Assembly: GCA_012932295.1 (NCBI GenBank)
Contig: JAAONU010000008.1
Coordinates: 37,190,949-37,254,948 of the forward strand
Origin: Cyclina sinensis
Lineage: Eukaryota > Mollusca > Bivalvia > Venerida > Veneridae
Length of the DNA: 64,000 bases
Direction: 5' to 3'
The translations under genes and the position numbers were made by a program. Shown piece after piece: positions 34,074 to 44,649 of the stretch. Numbering within the stretch: position 1 is the stretch's first letter; every line of letters begins with the position of its first letter. The notes beneath the pieces were generated by a model. It was not told where the DNA came from. It saw nothing but the letters and a program-made list of their open reading frames with translations, and did not search any database.

Positions 34074-35168
34074 CTAACTGTAGCCAGCACAAGACACATT
34101 TTCAACAGAGTAGGATTTACCGTCAATTATCAACTTGTCATATGCCAATTTTGCCTGTTTGTTATCTTCACGAGCTTTGAGCATAACAGGGATTAGTTGT
34201 TTCCTCCTATCATTTACCGCCTTCGGGTATTGGTCACTCACTCTATACGGTGTATCCGGGGGTAAATCACTGAATACTTTTTGTTTTATGTTCATTTTGT
34301 CTGGGTAGTGACTAAATTTCACCACAATTGGTCTAGTTTTTAACTGTACATATTTTCCAATCCTGTGTGCGCGCTCAATTTTAATGGAGTCATGAGCATC
34401 GCTAATTTTGAGATCGTCCCTGAAGAAGTCTAATATTCTCTGGGTACAATTTTCATCACGCCGTTCATCAATAGTCGTTTTTTCGGCAAACCCAACAAAC
34501 AGTAAATTCTCTCTCATAGAGCGTGACTGGAGGTCAATAACTTCCTCACTGACGTATTTTAATCTGCCCAGTTCAGACTGCAACTTTTCTACTCTATCCC
34601 GCTCAGCCTTCAAAGATTTATCTATATCACGCTGCTTAGCATAAATGTCATCACACAGCTGCGAATCCACAGCTCTACTTGTCTCTACTTCAATGAGAGA
34701 CTGTTTTGTTTCATTTACTGTCTTTTCTAATGACGTTACTCTAGTTTCAACTGATGTCATTTTTTGCGTCAAGCTGGTTAATTGATTTTCAATCAAGTCT
34801 AATTTTTGTAACCTGCTATCCATTGAACTCAACCTCTCAAGAACAGTCTGTTGAAAGGTATCCGAATACATCTGAGACTGACTAGGTGAAGCAACAGGAG
34901 GCATTACCGGCAGTGTAGACTGAGTATTAACAAACTGTTGGTGGGGAGGGGTAAAAAATGTACCACTCGGAGTCTGGTAAGTGTTCATATTCGCTATACT
35001 GGACATATTCATTGGATGCATATAGCCTGGGGAAGACACTGACATAGTTCCGTTAGCCGAATGATAACTTGTTAGCTCAAGAGGATTAGATGTTTTCTTA
35101 GGTAAAATACCTGTATTATCTGGTGAAGAAAGTGTTCTCTTTTTCTTGTCTTTCTTTGATTTAGTCAT
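34074..35168 (-). CDS. LINE ORF1 protein, coiled-coil plus L1-type RNA-binding domain
   Basis: From the ATG at 35168 to a TAG at 34074-34076 there are 364 codons. The N-terminus is basic (TKSKKDKKKR) and then Ser/Pro/Gln/Met-rich. A heptad-like coiled coil covers roughly residues 110-200 (LERLSSMDSRLQKLD..., LTSLTQKMTSVETRVTSLEK). It is followed by a region like the L1 ORF1p RRM and C-terminal domain (LLFVGFAE, IERAHRIGK, RPIVVKFSHY, AKLAYDKLIIDGKSY). In L1 this protein forms an RNA-binding trimer. The frame is intact. ORF2 follows in the same frame directly after the TAG. Confidence 0.9.
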   Translation of the reverse strand: MTKSKKDKKKRTLSSPDNTGILPKKTSNPLELTSYHSANGTMSVSSPGYMHPMNMSSIANMNTYQTPSGTFFTPPHQQFVNTQSTLPVMPPVASPSQSQMYSDTFQQTVLERLSSMDSRLQKLDLIENQLTSLTQKMTSVETRVTSLEKTVNETKQSLIEVETSRAVDSQLCDDIYAKQRDIDKSLKAERDRVEKLQSELGRLKYVSEEVIDLQSRSMRENLLFVGFAEKTTIDERRDENCTQRILDFFRDDLKISDAHDSIKIERAHRIGKYVQLKTRPIVVKFSHYPDKMNIKQKVFSDLPPDTPYRVSDQYPKAVNDRRKQLIPVMLKAREDNKQAKLAYDKLIIDGKSYSVENVSCAGYS

Positions 35169-35299
35169 CTGAATACATTTATAATCCACTTAGTCCATTC
35201 AATATCTAACAAATTATAAAGAAATACTTCCACCAGATTTGGTATAATTCCATTTATCAGCAATTTCTATCACTTTTTTCACTGCGATTTAAAATCTGT

Positions 35300-35322
35300 C
35301 CGCCATATTCAACGCATGCGCA
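35300..35322 (-). promoter_or_regulatory. YY1-like and NRF1-like words at the LINE 5' end
   Basis: On the minus strand the first bases after the target duplication read GTTGCGCATGCG and then AATATGGCGGAC. TGCGCATGCG fits most of the NRF1 consensus and AATATGGCGG the YY1 consensus. The YY1-like word lies about 16-24 bases from the element start; human L1 also has a YY1 site near +13. Binding is inferred. Confidence 0.5.
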
Positions 35323-35969
35323 ACATCATCAAAAGCACTTTTAGATATATATTATATAGCACAGATCAGATTGGAAAAAGCTAATCAAATTACATTGATA
35401 ATTATACCAAACAGACTTATATAATAAATGATCAAGATGATTAAAATATACTCAAAATTGAAAAGGCAATGAATACTTACATATCTTTCTAATCTTATAA
35501 TTACTCGTTATGAGCCAGTAGCTGTTATTATAAATTACTCCAAATATAATTCAAGCACAAAGACTATTTATTCATTGGTGCTGTAATACACACTATATAG
35601 TTTTTCATTTTTTAGATCAAAATTTAATTTGATCAATTAACAACTTTAATTTCTGGCTATTAAATGCATGCATAATGGTATTAGTCTTCATCCTGTAAAT
35701 AAATCTGTCATCAGTTAGAGATGAAAGGAGGTGTGAAAGGGATTACATTTGCGAGAACATACCTTAATTATTCTAATATAATAAATAATATTTATTATCA
35801 TTAACTAATAATAAAAAATTAATAGACATTTATAAAATGAACCTACTTCCCAGCCAAACACTAAATTCTGTATGTGCAACAAAACCATTAAAAATGCTCT
35901 ATGATTCAAGACACAAATACATATAACTATTAACGCCTTTAATTGTCTATAAGTAACAAAAAATAAAAT

Positions 35970-36080
35970 GGGGGTGAAGTGTCTGAGTCATTTTTCATGA
36001 AATGAGGGGTGAAGTGTCTGGGGGGTGAAGTGTCTGGAAAAAATGGCTTGGGGTGAAGTGTCTGGGGGGGTGAAGTGTCT
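35970..36080 (-). repeat. Right subterminal array, inverted copies of the same unit
   Basis: Five GGGGGTGAAGTGTCT units, reverse complement of the left array, irregularly spaced. Confidence 0.9.
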
Positions 36081-36278
36081 GTAAATCCTATGGGCAACAT
36101 AACTCGTACATGAAGTTGAAAATGTACTTATGCACACATTACCTAAACAAATATCAATGAAATCCGCTGTGTCTAGATATGGAAAGCCATGGAGGAAATG
36201 TTTAAAACAAGTGTCAACAAAGTTTTGCGTCTCCGCGAGATGGAAGCTGACATCTTGGGTCATGTATACGATGCTTAC

Positions 36279-36380
36279 CATAGCGACTGTCGTTGTTACT
36301 CCATCCATCCATTCACCAAAGACTGGGGATTCCGTTTTAGGTGATCCGAAAATCAAGTCCCGAACTGACCTCTTACAGAG
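36279..36380 (-). CDS. Possible lone coding exon of an unrecognised gene
   Basis: On the minus strand, acceptor TTTCATCAG ends at 36381 and donor ATG/gtaagc begins at 36278. The 102 nt between are open in phase 0 and encode 34 residues starting LCKRSVRDLIFG and ending DGVTTTVAM. I do not recognise the protein and found no partner exons. It could be chance. Confidence 0.3.
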
Positions 36381-36546
36381 CTGATGAAATAAAAGTTTGT
36401 AAGTCTCTTCCCTGAATACCGCCAGAACTAAATCTTTGTTTCACTGTGAGAAATAGAAAAAAAACGACGCCATGCGGCGAAACCAAGTTGTCAACGTTTC
36501 ACCAAATAATTTTACAAAAGTCTTCTTTTTCAAAAGTTCTTTTTAA

Positions 36547-36962
36547 AGGGGCTGTGCTCCAGATGACAGAAAAAGGAAAGTTTTCTTGTATTATAAATTT
36601 CTTGTAATATTTATGACTAATGCTTAAAAAATAACCTACTGACAAAAAATAAGTCAAATAATTACATTATAAATTGATTTTTTTCCCTTTGAAAGTGCTA
36701 TACCGTAACGCGACGGTATAACTATATCGTATCTGTAATATCACATACGGCGATGGTGGTGACAGTAAAAGCGTTGGAAATATTTTGTTAACATGAGGGT
36801 CCAGAGTTCAAATCAGGCTGGAGCGAAAATATTTTTTTTTATTCTATTTTGACTTTTATAATCAGTTTTGAAGTAAAATATTATGTTGTTATAATCTCAC
36901 GGCATCTAAATATATAATTTATGGAAAAAATTTTTTTATGTCAAATCTGGAGTACAGCCTCT
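36547..36962 (+). mobile_element. 416-bp MITE with TTAA flanks, copy 1
   Basis: Ends are AGGGGCTGTGCTCCAGAT and, inverted, AGAGGCTGTACTCCAGAT, flanked by TTAA at 36543-36546 and 36963-36966. TTAA duplications are typical of piggyBac and Kolobok elements. The centre has TATACCGT...ACGGTATA and a tRNA-like A/B-box pair (TGGTGACAGTAAAAGCGTTGG, GAGTTCAAATC). A second copy lies inverted at 53541-53968. Confidence 0.85.
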
Positions 36963-36967
36963 TTAAA

Positions 36968-38512
36968 GACAACCGTGATTCTGATCTAAACCCAGGAACT
37001 CATGACTGAGGACTCCTAAAAATCCATAACTATACCATAAAAACTAGAGACTATATGATTATTAAACATTTGAGCAATGCAACATATTTGTATATATATA
37101 ATCTGCATTAAGCTATAAAAATAACTTCGAGCGCGTGCGAAATGCATGGAGGTGTCAGGATGCTGCAAGTGTGCTATATACAAAGCATCATCAAGATCGG
37201 TCAATCTAAGTTATTTAACGGTAACTGATTTTCTATTTTTAATAACCATGACCTTATCCCGACTAGCAAGGGTGCAAGGGTGATATATACCAGTCAAGTA
37301 TACCTAGACCACAGCTAAGTAACGTTCTCTTCGAGGCAACCCAGTAGAGTGATACCTTTTGCTTCAGGACCTCCAGTAGCCGTCACTCCTGGAACGGACA
37401 GCACAGGCAAATGTCACTTTGTTGTACTGGATTGTTAACGGACTGGTGGAAGTGCTAACTGCACCCCTTACTTTGACAGTGAGAGGTCATGCTTACTAGA
37501 GATTCCTAGTTCCTTTCGCCCAGATTCTTAACCACCCTGCTTATCTCGGTAATACAAATTAAGACAGATAATAATTAAGCAATTCAGAGAAAAGGTCTTT
37601 GACAGAAAATGACATTGTCTGCGTTACCTCGTCATGAGTGTACTTTGAAGGTATGAATTATAAAGTAATGGTAATGGACACAGCTGTATCGCTTCTCCCA
37701 CTTATATCTGTATTTACAATAAAATAGTTCTCAGTTTCCTTGGCTATTTTTAACATTTTTGCCCTAATCTGTGTACATTTTTTGCTGGAATCATGGAATC
37801 ATTTTGTTTGACTATTTCTGATAGCGTGGTAGCAATTTTATGCTCATATGCATTCAGAATAGAATTCACAATGTTAAATTGTTTCACATACCTCAATCTG
37901 AAAATTAGCTCAGATTTTTTGTTAATTTTATGGGTAAGTTCACATGAGCAGAAATATCTTTCTTGTTTGAAACATATTCCCCCTTTTTCTTGCTATTTTT
38001 CATGAGTACAGATATAGATCTACAAGAATATGTTAAGTTAAAGCTATTTAAAAAAGGTTTTGCAATGTTTTACAGCCCTGTAAACTTTATGAATTTTATA
38101 TAGACTAAAGAAGGAATCATTTTGGTGGTTTCACACCTCATTATAATACTACGCATTGAAACAATCGTTTGCTAATCGGCGATGTATTCCGAATGCGTGT
38201 AATGGGATAACGTTAACACGAAAATGTACACGAACAACCAATCACGCTTTTGACTCTGTTGATAATACTTTTTTGTTGTTTTGTTGACTAATCAATCAGA
38301 ATAACTCAAATACTTTCCTCTAATAAATATTAAAATCCTCTATTAAAATGTTTTAACTTTCTTGCTTTTAGTTTTTCATGCTGATTAAATTATCAATGTC
38401 AATATATTAACCTGTTTTCCCGAATCTTGACCGAAAAAATACAAACAAAACAAAACAAACCACTTGCTACGTTATCAACTGTTCGTATTTATGGCGATAA
38501 TTCGCGTTTTAA
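36968..38512. other. Non-coding interval
   Basis: No gene seen. About 37240-37550 is less AT-rich and looks like a diverged repeat, but I could not match it to anything in the window. Confidence 0.4.
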
Positions 38513-39890
38513 ACTAGAACTGTGTCCATAGGACACGGATTCCCCCACTATGCATAAGTGCTCATAAACAAGAGCATGAATATTCTGTATGTAAGATTTA
38601 GGTGGGGAACACTTTTTTTCTGTAGTTGCAAATGAATTGAGGTGGTTTGTATATTATAAATGCTGTCCTTTTATTTCAAAATTAGATATTTTATACTGAA
38701 ACAAGGGCTGTCGGATGGACAGCACGCTTGATTATTCTTAGTGCTTGAAGGTATAATAAAAGCCTGAAATTAAAGATTTTTCAAAGTCTTAAAAGGGGAA
38801 TAACTAATAAAAATGCTTAACAGAGTTATGGGCTTTGATGGAATGACACAGTCTACGGCCAAGTTTGAACCAAATATCTGCAGTAGAAAGGGAAGAAATA
38901 GTGAAAATGAGAAGCTTGCCCTAAAACTTTAACCTGATAGCCACGCCGCAAGTACAATAGACCTCTTTATTCTTTGAATAGTCGACATAAAAATGTTGTA
39001 AATATTTATGTACTATGAGGAATCACATTAGCGAAGACGAAGAAAGAGACACACAAGTAATTACATGTTGCTGATATTAAAGTAAGCAGGTAAAATTTAA
39101 AAAAATGTTACACATGAAAGTTAACTACAGATTAAAGAATAGAAACCCCAGGTGTGTCAGGTCCCGTAAAAAACCCCTTCCTTTACTATCATCTACACAT
39201 TAAGGTTGTTCATCCTTGAAAGTTTAAGCAAAATCTGCCATCCGGTTTATGAGGAGTTGCGTTCACAAATTTATTTCACTTTATGGTTTATAGTGAAAAA
39301 AATCAACAAAGGGCCATACTTCCGTTAAATTTGGTCGCAGCAAAAATTCCTTCCTTTACTATCATCTACACATTAAGGTTGTTCATTCCTGAAAGTTTAA
39401 GTAAAATCTGCCATCCGGTTTATGAGGAGTTGCGTTCACAAATTTATTTGGCTATAGGGTATATAGTGAAAAAATCAACAAAGGGCCATAATTCCGTTAA
39501 ATTCGGTCGAAGCAAAAATTCCTTCCTTTACTGTCATCTACATATTAAAGTTGTTCATCCCTGAAAGTTTAAGCAAAATCTGCCATCCGGTTTATGAGGA
39601 GTTGCGTTCACAAATTTATTTGGCTATATGGTATATAGTGAAAAAATCAACAAAGGGCCATAATTCCGTTAAATTCGGTCGAAGCAAAGATTCCTCCCTT
39701 TACTATCATCTACACATTAAGGTTGTTCATCCCTGAAAGTTTAAGCAAAATCTGCCATCCGGTTTAAGAGAAATTGCGTTCACAAAATGTCGGGACGTAC
39801 GTACAGACGTACGGTCGTATTATTGTACGGTCGTACGGACTGACGGACAAGTGCAATGCTATATGCTCCCACTTTGTGGAGGCATAAAAA
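38513..39890 (+). mobile_element. Tandem-core repeat element ending ...GTGGAGGCATAAA
   Basis: It starts CTAGAACTGTGTCCATAGGA and ends with a CGTACGG/GACGGACAAG-rich run then CTCCCACTTTGTGGAGGCAT. Its core is a 172-173-bp tandem array. The start word (GTGTC-ATAGGACACGGAT) and end recur at 52768-53127, so these are two members of one family. Open frames inside are repeat translations. Confidence 0.7.
39180..39795 (+). repeat. 172-173-bp tandem array, about 3.6 copies
   Basis: The word CCTTTACT recurs at 39180, 39353, 39525 and 39697. Units contain ATTAAGGTTGTTCATCC, TTGCGTTCACAAATTTATTT and GGGCCATAATTCCGTTAAAT. Confidence 0.95.
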
Positions 39891-39957
39891 CGGAATATAT
39901 TGTGTTTATGCCAGTCACAGTATTTGAGGCTTCCATGAAACGGGCAATTTCTTGATT

Positions 39958-40075
39958 AAACGCAGCAGTTTCCCGAAACACGTTAATCTGGGTTACGGTT
40001 TAAAACGCAGCTTTTTACGCAACCAATATAGAGATTATAGGAAAACGCAGCCAATATACAATAAGAAGGAGAATG
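39958..40075 (+). repeat. ACGCAGC-word repeat, copy 1
   Basis: Shares AACGCAGCTTTTTACGCA, CCAATATAC and AATAAGAAG with 41765-41890. The two copies flank the element at 40.3-41.7 kb. Confidence 0.7.
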
Positions 40076-40327
40076 AATGTCGGTACATTATGTGAATTGA
40101 TGCAGTTGTATGTTTATAGTATGTGATAATATTTAAGAAAAATAAAAAGTAATATTATATTACTTTTTTGTTGTTGTTGTTTTCTTCTTCTTTTTTTCTG
40201 TTTTAACGTATAAATGTTAAGAAACGCTTGCAATCCAAAGTGTTGATTTTGAGGACTCCCTTCATTGATTTCTTTTATAATTTAATTTATCAATATAATT
40301 GTTAACAAGATATGTTTGTAAAACACG

Positions 40328-41707
40328 TATGCCCCCTATCGGCAGCCAATTAGTCATGTGGCCAGATTATTGTGACTGACTTTTGACCTAGTGACCTAAT
40401 ATACATGTTATCTAAAATGTAAGTCTCACAGTCCACAAAACCCGATGCCATTTGGTAGCCAAGTTATTCGTCTGAATTGTTTTGACATACATGTGACCTT
40501 GACCTTTGACCCCAAAATCAATAGGGGTCATCTACTGGCCAAGACAAATGCAGATATGAAGTTTGAGGGTCAACGGCGCATGGGTTGTCAAGTTATTGAT
40601 TGGAAACCGTTTTTTACCTACAAGGACAATGTGACCTTGACCTTTGACCCCTTGACCCCAAAATCAATAGGGGTCATCTGCTGGTGATGGACAATCATCC
40701 TACCAAGTTTGAAGTTTCTAGGCCTAAGTGTTCTCTAGTTATTGATCGTAAACCGTTTTTAAGATGAAAGTCTGTGTGATCTTGACCTTTGACCTAATGA
40801 CATCAAAGTCAATAGGGGTCATCTACTGGTGATGATCAACCAGCATACCAAGTTTGGTGAACCTAGGTCAAAGCGTTCTCTAGTTATTGATCAGAAACCG
40901 TTTTTAGGATGGAAGTCCCTGTGAGCTTGACCTTTGACCTAATGACCTCAAAATCAATAGGGGTCATCTACTGGTGATGATCAACTAGCATACCAAGTTT
41001 GGTGAACCTAGGTCACAGCCTTCTCTAGTTATTGATCTGAAACCGTTTTAAGGATGAAAGTCTCTGTGATCTTGACCTTTGACCTAATGACCTCAAAATC
41101 AATAGGGGTCATCTACTGGTGATGACCAACCAGCAAACCAAGTTTGGTGAACCTAGGTCAAAGCGTTCTCTAGTTATTGATCGGAAACCGTTTTTAGGAT
41201 GAAGGTCCCTGTGAGCTTGACCTTTGACCTAATGACCTCAAAATCAATAGGGGTCATCTACTGGTGATGACCAACCAGCAAACCAAGTTTGGTGAACCTA
41301 GGTTAAAGCGTTCTCTAGTTATTGATCGGAAACCGTTTTTAGGATGAAGGTCCCTTTGAGCTTGACCTTTGACCACTTGACCCCAAAATCAATAGGGGTC
41401 ATCTACTAGGGATGGACAATCATCCTACCAAGTTTGAAGTTTCTAGGCCTAAGTGTTCTTTAGTTATTGGTCGGAAACGGTTTCTACCTACAAGGTCAAT
41501 GTGACCTTGACCTTTGACCCCTTGACCCCAAAATCAATAGGGGTCATCTACTGGTGATGGACAATCATCCTACCAAGTTTGAAGTTCCTAGGCCTAATCA
41601 TTCTTTAGTTATTGGTCGGAAACCATTTGGTCTACGGACCGACGGACCGACCGACAGACAGACAATTGCAAAGCAATATACCCCCTCTTCTTTGAAGTGG
41701 GGGCATA
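40328..41707 (+). mobile_element. Tandem-core repeat element with TATGCCCCC termini
   Basis: Left TATGCCCCC at 40328 and its reverse complement GGGGGCATA at 41699-41707. Just inside the right end is GACGGACCGACCGACAGACA followed by AATATACCCCC. The core is a 145-bp tandem array. No transposase frame. Confidence 0.8.
40500..41620 (+). repeat. 145-bp tandem array, about eight copies
   Basis: The word AGGGGTCA recurs at 40523, 40669, 40814, 40959, 41104, 41249, 41394 and 41539: one step of 146, all others exactly 145. Units carry CTTGACCTTTGACC, CAAGTTTGGTGAACC and TTATTGATCGGAAACCG. Confidence 0.95.
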
Positions 41708-41764
41708 ATTATATCATTTGCTTTATTGTAGGTCAACATATATTAGATGTCGTTACTAATTGAT

Positions 41765-41890
41765 AGAATTATACGCAGCTTTTTACGCAGCCAATGCAGA
41801 GATATAGAAAAACGCAGCCAATATGAAATCTATTGGAAAACGCAGCCAGTATACAATAAGAAGAATTCTACGCAGCCTCTTAGGCAGTCA
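41765..41890 (+). repeat. ACGCAGC-word repeat, copy 2
   Basis: Direct, diverged copy of 39958-40075, with ACGCAGCTTTTTACGCAGCC and GCCAGTATACAATAAGAAG. Confidence 0.7.
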
Positions 41891-42655
41891 ACACACACTA
41901 TATCCCAGTTTAGGTAACAGAGAACAGAAAACAAAAGCTAATAACAATGTCATTTTTTATATACGTTTATTTTATTCAATTAAAAACAAGTATAACATAC
42001 GCCATTTACATACTCGTTAGAAAACATAACTCAAAAATAATGTTTTACTTATAATGATGTGAACTGTGTAGAAAAATAAATAAATATGCCTGGACTACTG
42101 TATAATTTGCCGGTTCTTCACTCATATTCAGACTAAATATACACACACGTTTGAGTTGATTTATCAAAATTGAATAATTGTGATGCATGTAAGTACACAG
42201 AAAATGAAAGTAATATGAATAAAATTATTAAACTATTTATGAATTAAAACTAACAGTTTTACCTGGCGAAATAACGATTGTAAAAATGAGACTATACAAA
42301 AGGCATTCATAGACGCAGCTTTTATGGAACCAGTTATTACATATATCACACTGGACCATGTCGTCAACGTATTCTGGTAAGTTACAGACAGTAATTTTTT
42401 ATGCATATTGTTTTACTTTGTTTTTTCTCCTGCAACTAATTGTTTTGGATGTCAAAGGAAACTCGGTTATGTTCTCATTTTCTAAGCAGTACAGTAACAA
42501 TCGCTTCTTCATGGAAGATGTGGATTTCAGTGGGGATTTTTCTTAACAATTGAATTTTTATGACATGGTAAATAATTATGATATGGCTCATTTCGGTATG
42601 GCTGTCTGGTAAGCAGTGAGCGTTGCACGTGCGCTAAAGGGATCCCTTTAAACTG
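41891..42655. other. Non-coding interval
   Basis: AT-rich. A last GACGCAGC word occurs near 42311. The 62-codon open frame at 42358 has no recognisable features. Confidence 0.4.
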
Positions 42656-42862
42656 CCAGGTACCGGTAGTCCATATGACCGACGCCCTCTGAAAAGATTA
42701 GTTATTTCATGTTGTGGGGGTAGTGCAAGATACAGAAAGCATCCCATTCCAGAGACACCCCTGGTTCTTTTTCATGCTTAGTGTATAGCACTGATACATG
42801 GGACCTCGGTTTAAAGTCTCATCCGAAAGACTATTAGTAATGTTAGTGGAGGAGCGGTCTTG
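42656..42862 (-). mobile_element. 5'-truncated SINE copy
   Basis: The minus strand matches the body of the SINE at 49890-50179: CTCCACTAACATTACTAATA, GATGAGACTTTAAACCGAGG, CATGAAAAAGAACCAGGGGT and CATATGGACTACCGGTACC. Most of the tRNA-like head is missing. It abuts the LINE at 42863 directly. Confidence 0.85.
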
Positions 42863-44649
42863 CCATATATGTAAAAAATGGCATTAATTTTGTAGAAAAT
42901 AACTCCAGGTTTAATTTGGATGATGTAGAAACTCTGGGGATAAAAATAATACATAATCAAGACTCGTTTGACATCTTTAATTACTACGCCCATTCAAATT
43001 CTGCTAATAATGCACAAAACTTTAATACGGCATTTCAAAATCTAGGAAAAAACAACATCATCGTAGGAGATTTCAATCTTAAACACATCTGTTGGAACCC
43101 TGATAATGATTATAGGATAGATGCTGAGGCTATGGAACTGTTAGAATTCTTAGAAACAAACGCGCTTAATATTATGAACGACGGGCAAGTCACGCGGCTA
43201 GCACATCAAGCCAATCAATCAGATTCGGCAATTGATCTAGCAATAATATCGGCACACCTCCACTACAAATCTGAGTTTACAGTTTTAGACAACACCTTTG
43301 GCAGTGATCATCTACCAATCATGATAGAAACCAAAACACAGTTTAAACCTGAAACTATCATTATCAAGGAGAAATGGCAAACAAAAAAAGCAAGCGCCCA
43401 ACAATGGGCTGATTTTAAACAAATTTGCAAACTCGAACTAGATTTCTCATTAACAGAAAATTCACTAGAGCATAACTTTGAGTTATTCAAGAAAAAATTA
43501 GATAGTATTTTAGAAAAAACCATTCCAAAATCAAAACAGAAAATCGTTAAATACAGAGCACCCAAGACATGGTGGAATGAAGAATGTAGGGCTGCGGTAA
43601 TCTATAGAGAAAACTGTCGGAAAAAATATAAAAAAGATCGAACCCCAATTAAACTTGAATGCTGGATAGAAGCCCGTCGTTCCGCGAAACACACTATAAA
43701 CAAAGCGAAACGCGAAAGTTGGAACAATTTCTGTAGTTCAATCACACATAAAACAACGTCGAAAGATCTGTGGGCATTCGTGCGAAGAATGAAAGGTATT
43801 GAACCTACCACGGTACCAGTCTTTAATATTGATAACAAATTTATCACCGATCCAAAAGACAAAGCCAACATCCTCGTCAAACAATATCAGCAAGTTAGCA
43901 GTAATACCGGATATAGTACGGAATTTATCAACAAAAAAAGAAAAGTTGATACAAAAATCAATCGGAAAATTTTAGTCGACGAAACTGACCACTTAGATCT
44001 TCCGTACAATTCAGATTTCTCATTATTTGAATTAGAACTCGCACTTCAAAACTGTAAAAGCGGCGCACCGGGAGCAGACAATATAAATTACGACATTTTA
44101 AGAAACTTACCGGCGGAGTCAAAAACAACCTTATTAGAATTACTGAATAAATCCTGGAGAGAAGGCAAAACCCCCGCCAGCTGGAACGAAGCAATTATCA
44201 TTCCGTTATTAAAACCAAACAAAAACAAATGCGATCCAGCATCATATAGACCTATTTCACTAACGTCCTGTTTTACTAAAATTCTTCAAAAAATGATTAA
44301 ACCTAGACTTTGCAATTTCTTAGAACAAAACAATCTTATATCAAAATACCAATCGGGATGTAGAGCTCACCATTCGTGCGAAGATAATATTTTGAGACTA
44401 GAGGCTGATGCAAAAGAAGCACAAGCCAGTAAAAAATACCTTTTAGCCATATTCTTGGACTTGAGCAACGCGTTCGATAAATTATGGAACGGCGGTGCCG
44501 TCACTTATCTGTACTCGTGTGGGATAAGAGGAAGACTAATCAAGTGGTTACATAACTTCCTAGGCACCAGAAAAATACAAGTCCGGTTTAATGGTCACGA
44601 CTCCGATATAGTCGAAACAGTCAACGGTTGCCCACAAGGATCTGTATAT
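42863..44649 (+). pseudogene. LINE-2 endonuclease and RT, first segment
   Basis: Open from YVKNGINF without an AUG near the start, as expected for a 5' truncation. Shows endonuclease GDFNLKHICWN and GSDHLPI. RT words are SYRPISLTSCFTK, the block-A FLDLSNAFDKLW and the block-B NGCPQGS. A one-base loss right after GGATCTGTA (about 44650) breaks the frame. Confidence 0.88.

Larger units (their letters stand above)
30545..35324 (-). mobile_element. Full-length non-LTR retrotransposon (LINE), two-ORF
   Basis: On the minus strand the element runs from 35324 to 30545 and is bracketed by the 9-bp direct repeat ATCATCAAA (30536-30544 and 35325-35333). It encodes an L1-type ORF1, an ORF2 with AP-type endonuclease and reverse transcriptase, and a 3' end of short tandem TTTGAAC units rather than poly(A). 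Short-repeat tails are known from CR1/L2-like clades. ORF1 is closer to the L1-type coiled-coil/RRM design, so I leave the clade open. ORF2 carries a frameshift near 31400, so this copy should be inactive. Confidence 0.92.
29600..36095. mobile_element. Composite: inverted GACACTTCACCCCCC-array element carrying a LINE
   Basis: A 10-bp direct repeat TCCTATGGGC lies at 29600-29609 and 36086-36095. Just inside are arrays of about six AGACACTTCACCCCC(C) units (29616-29750, plus strand) and about five of the same units in reverse complement (35970-36080). The outermost bases also align as imperfect inverted repeats. Without the LINE the outer element would be about 1.7 kb, with no coding capacity. 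A 9-10-bp target duplication would fit a Mutator-like parent, but that is inference. Confidence 0.7.

Noticed and set aside
29616..36080. CRISPR-like or regulatory C-rich array
   Set aside because: This is eukaryotic DNA, and the units sit as inverted subterminal arrays of one element with irregular spacing.
39283..39736. Two 61-93-codon frames with repeated segments
   Set aside because: They are translations of the 172-173-bp tandem units; the repeat explains the openness.
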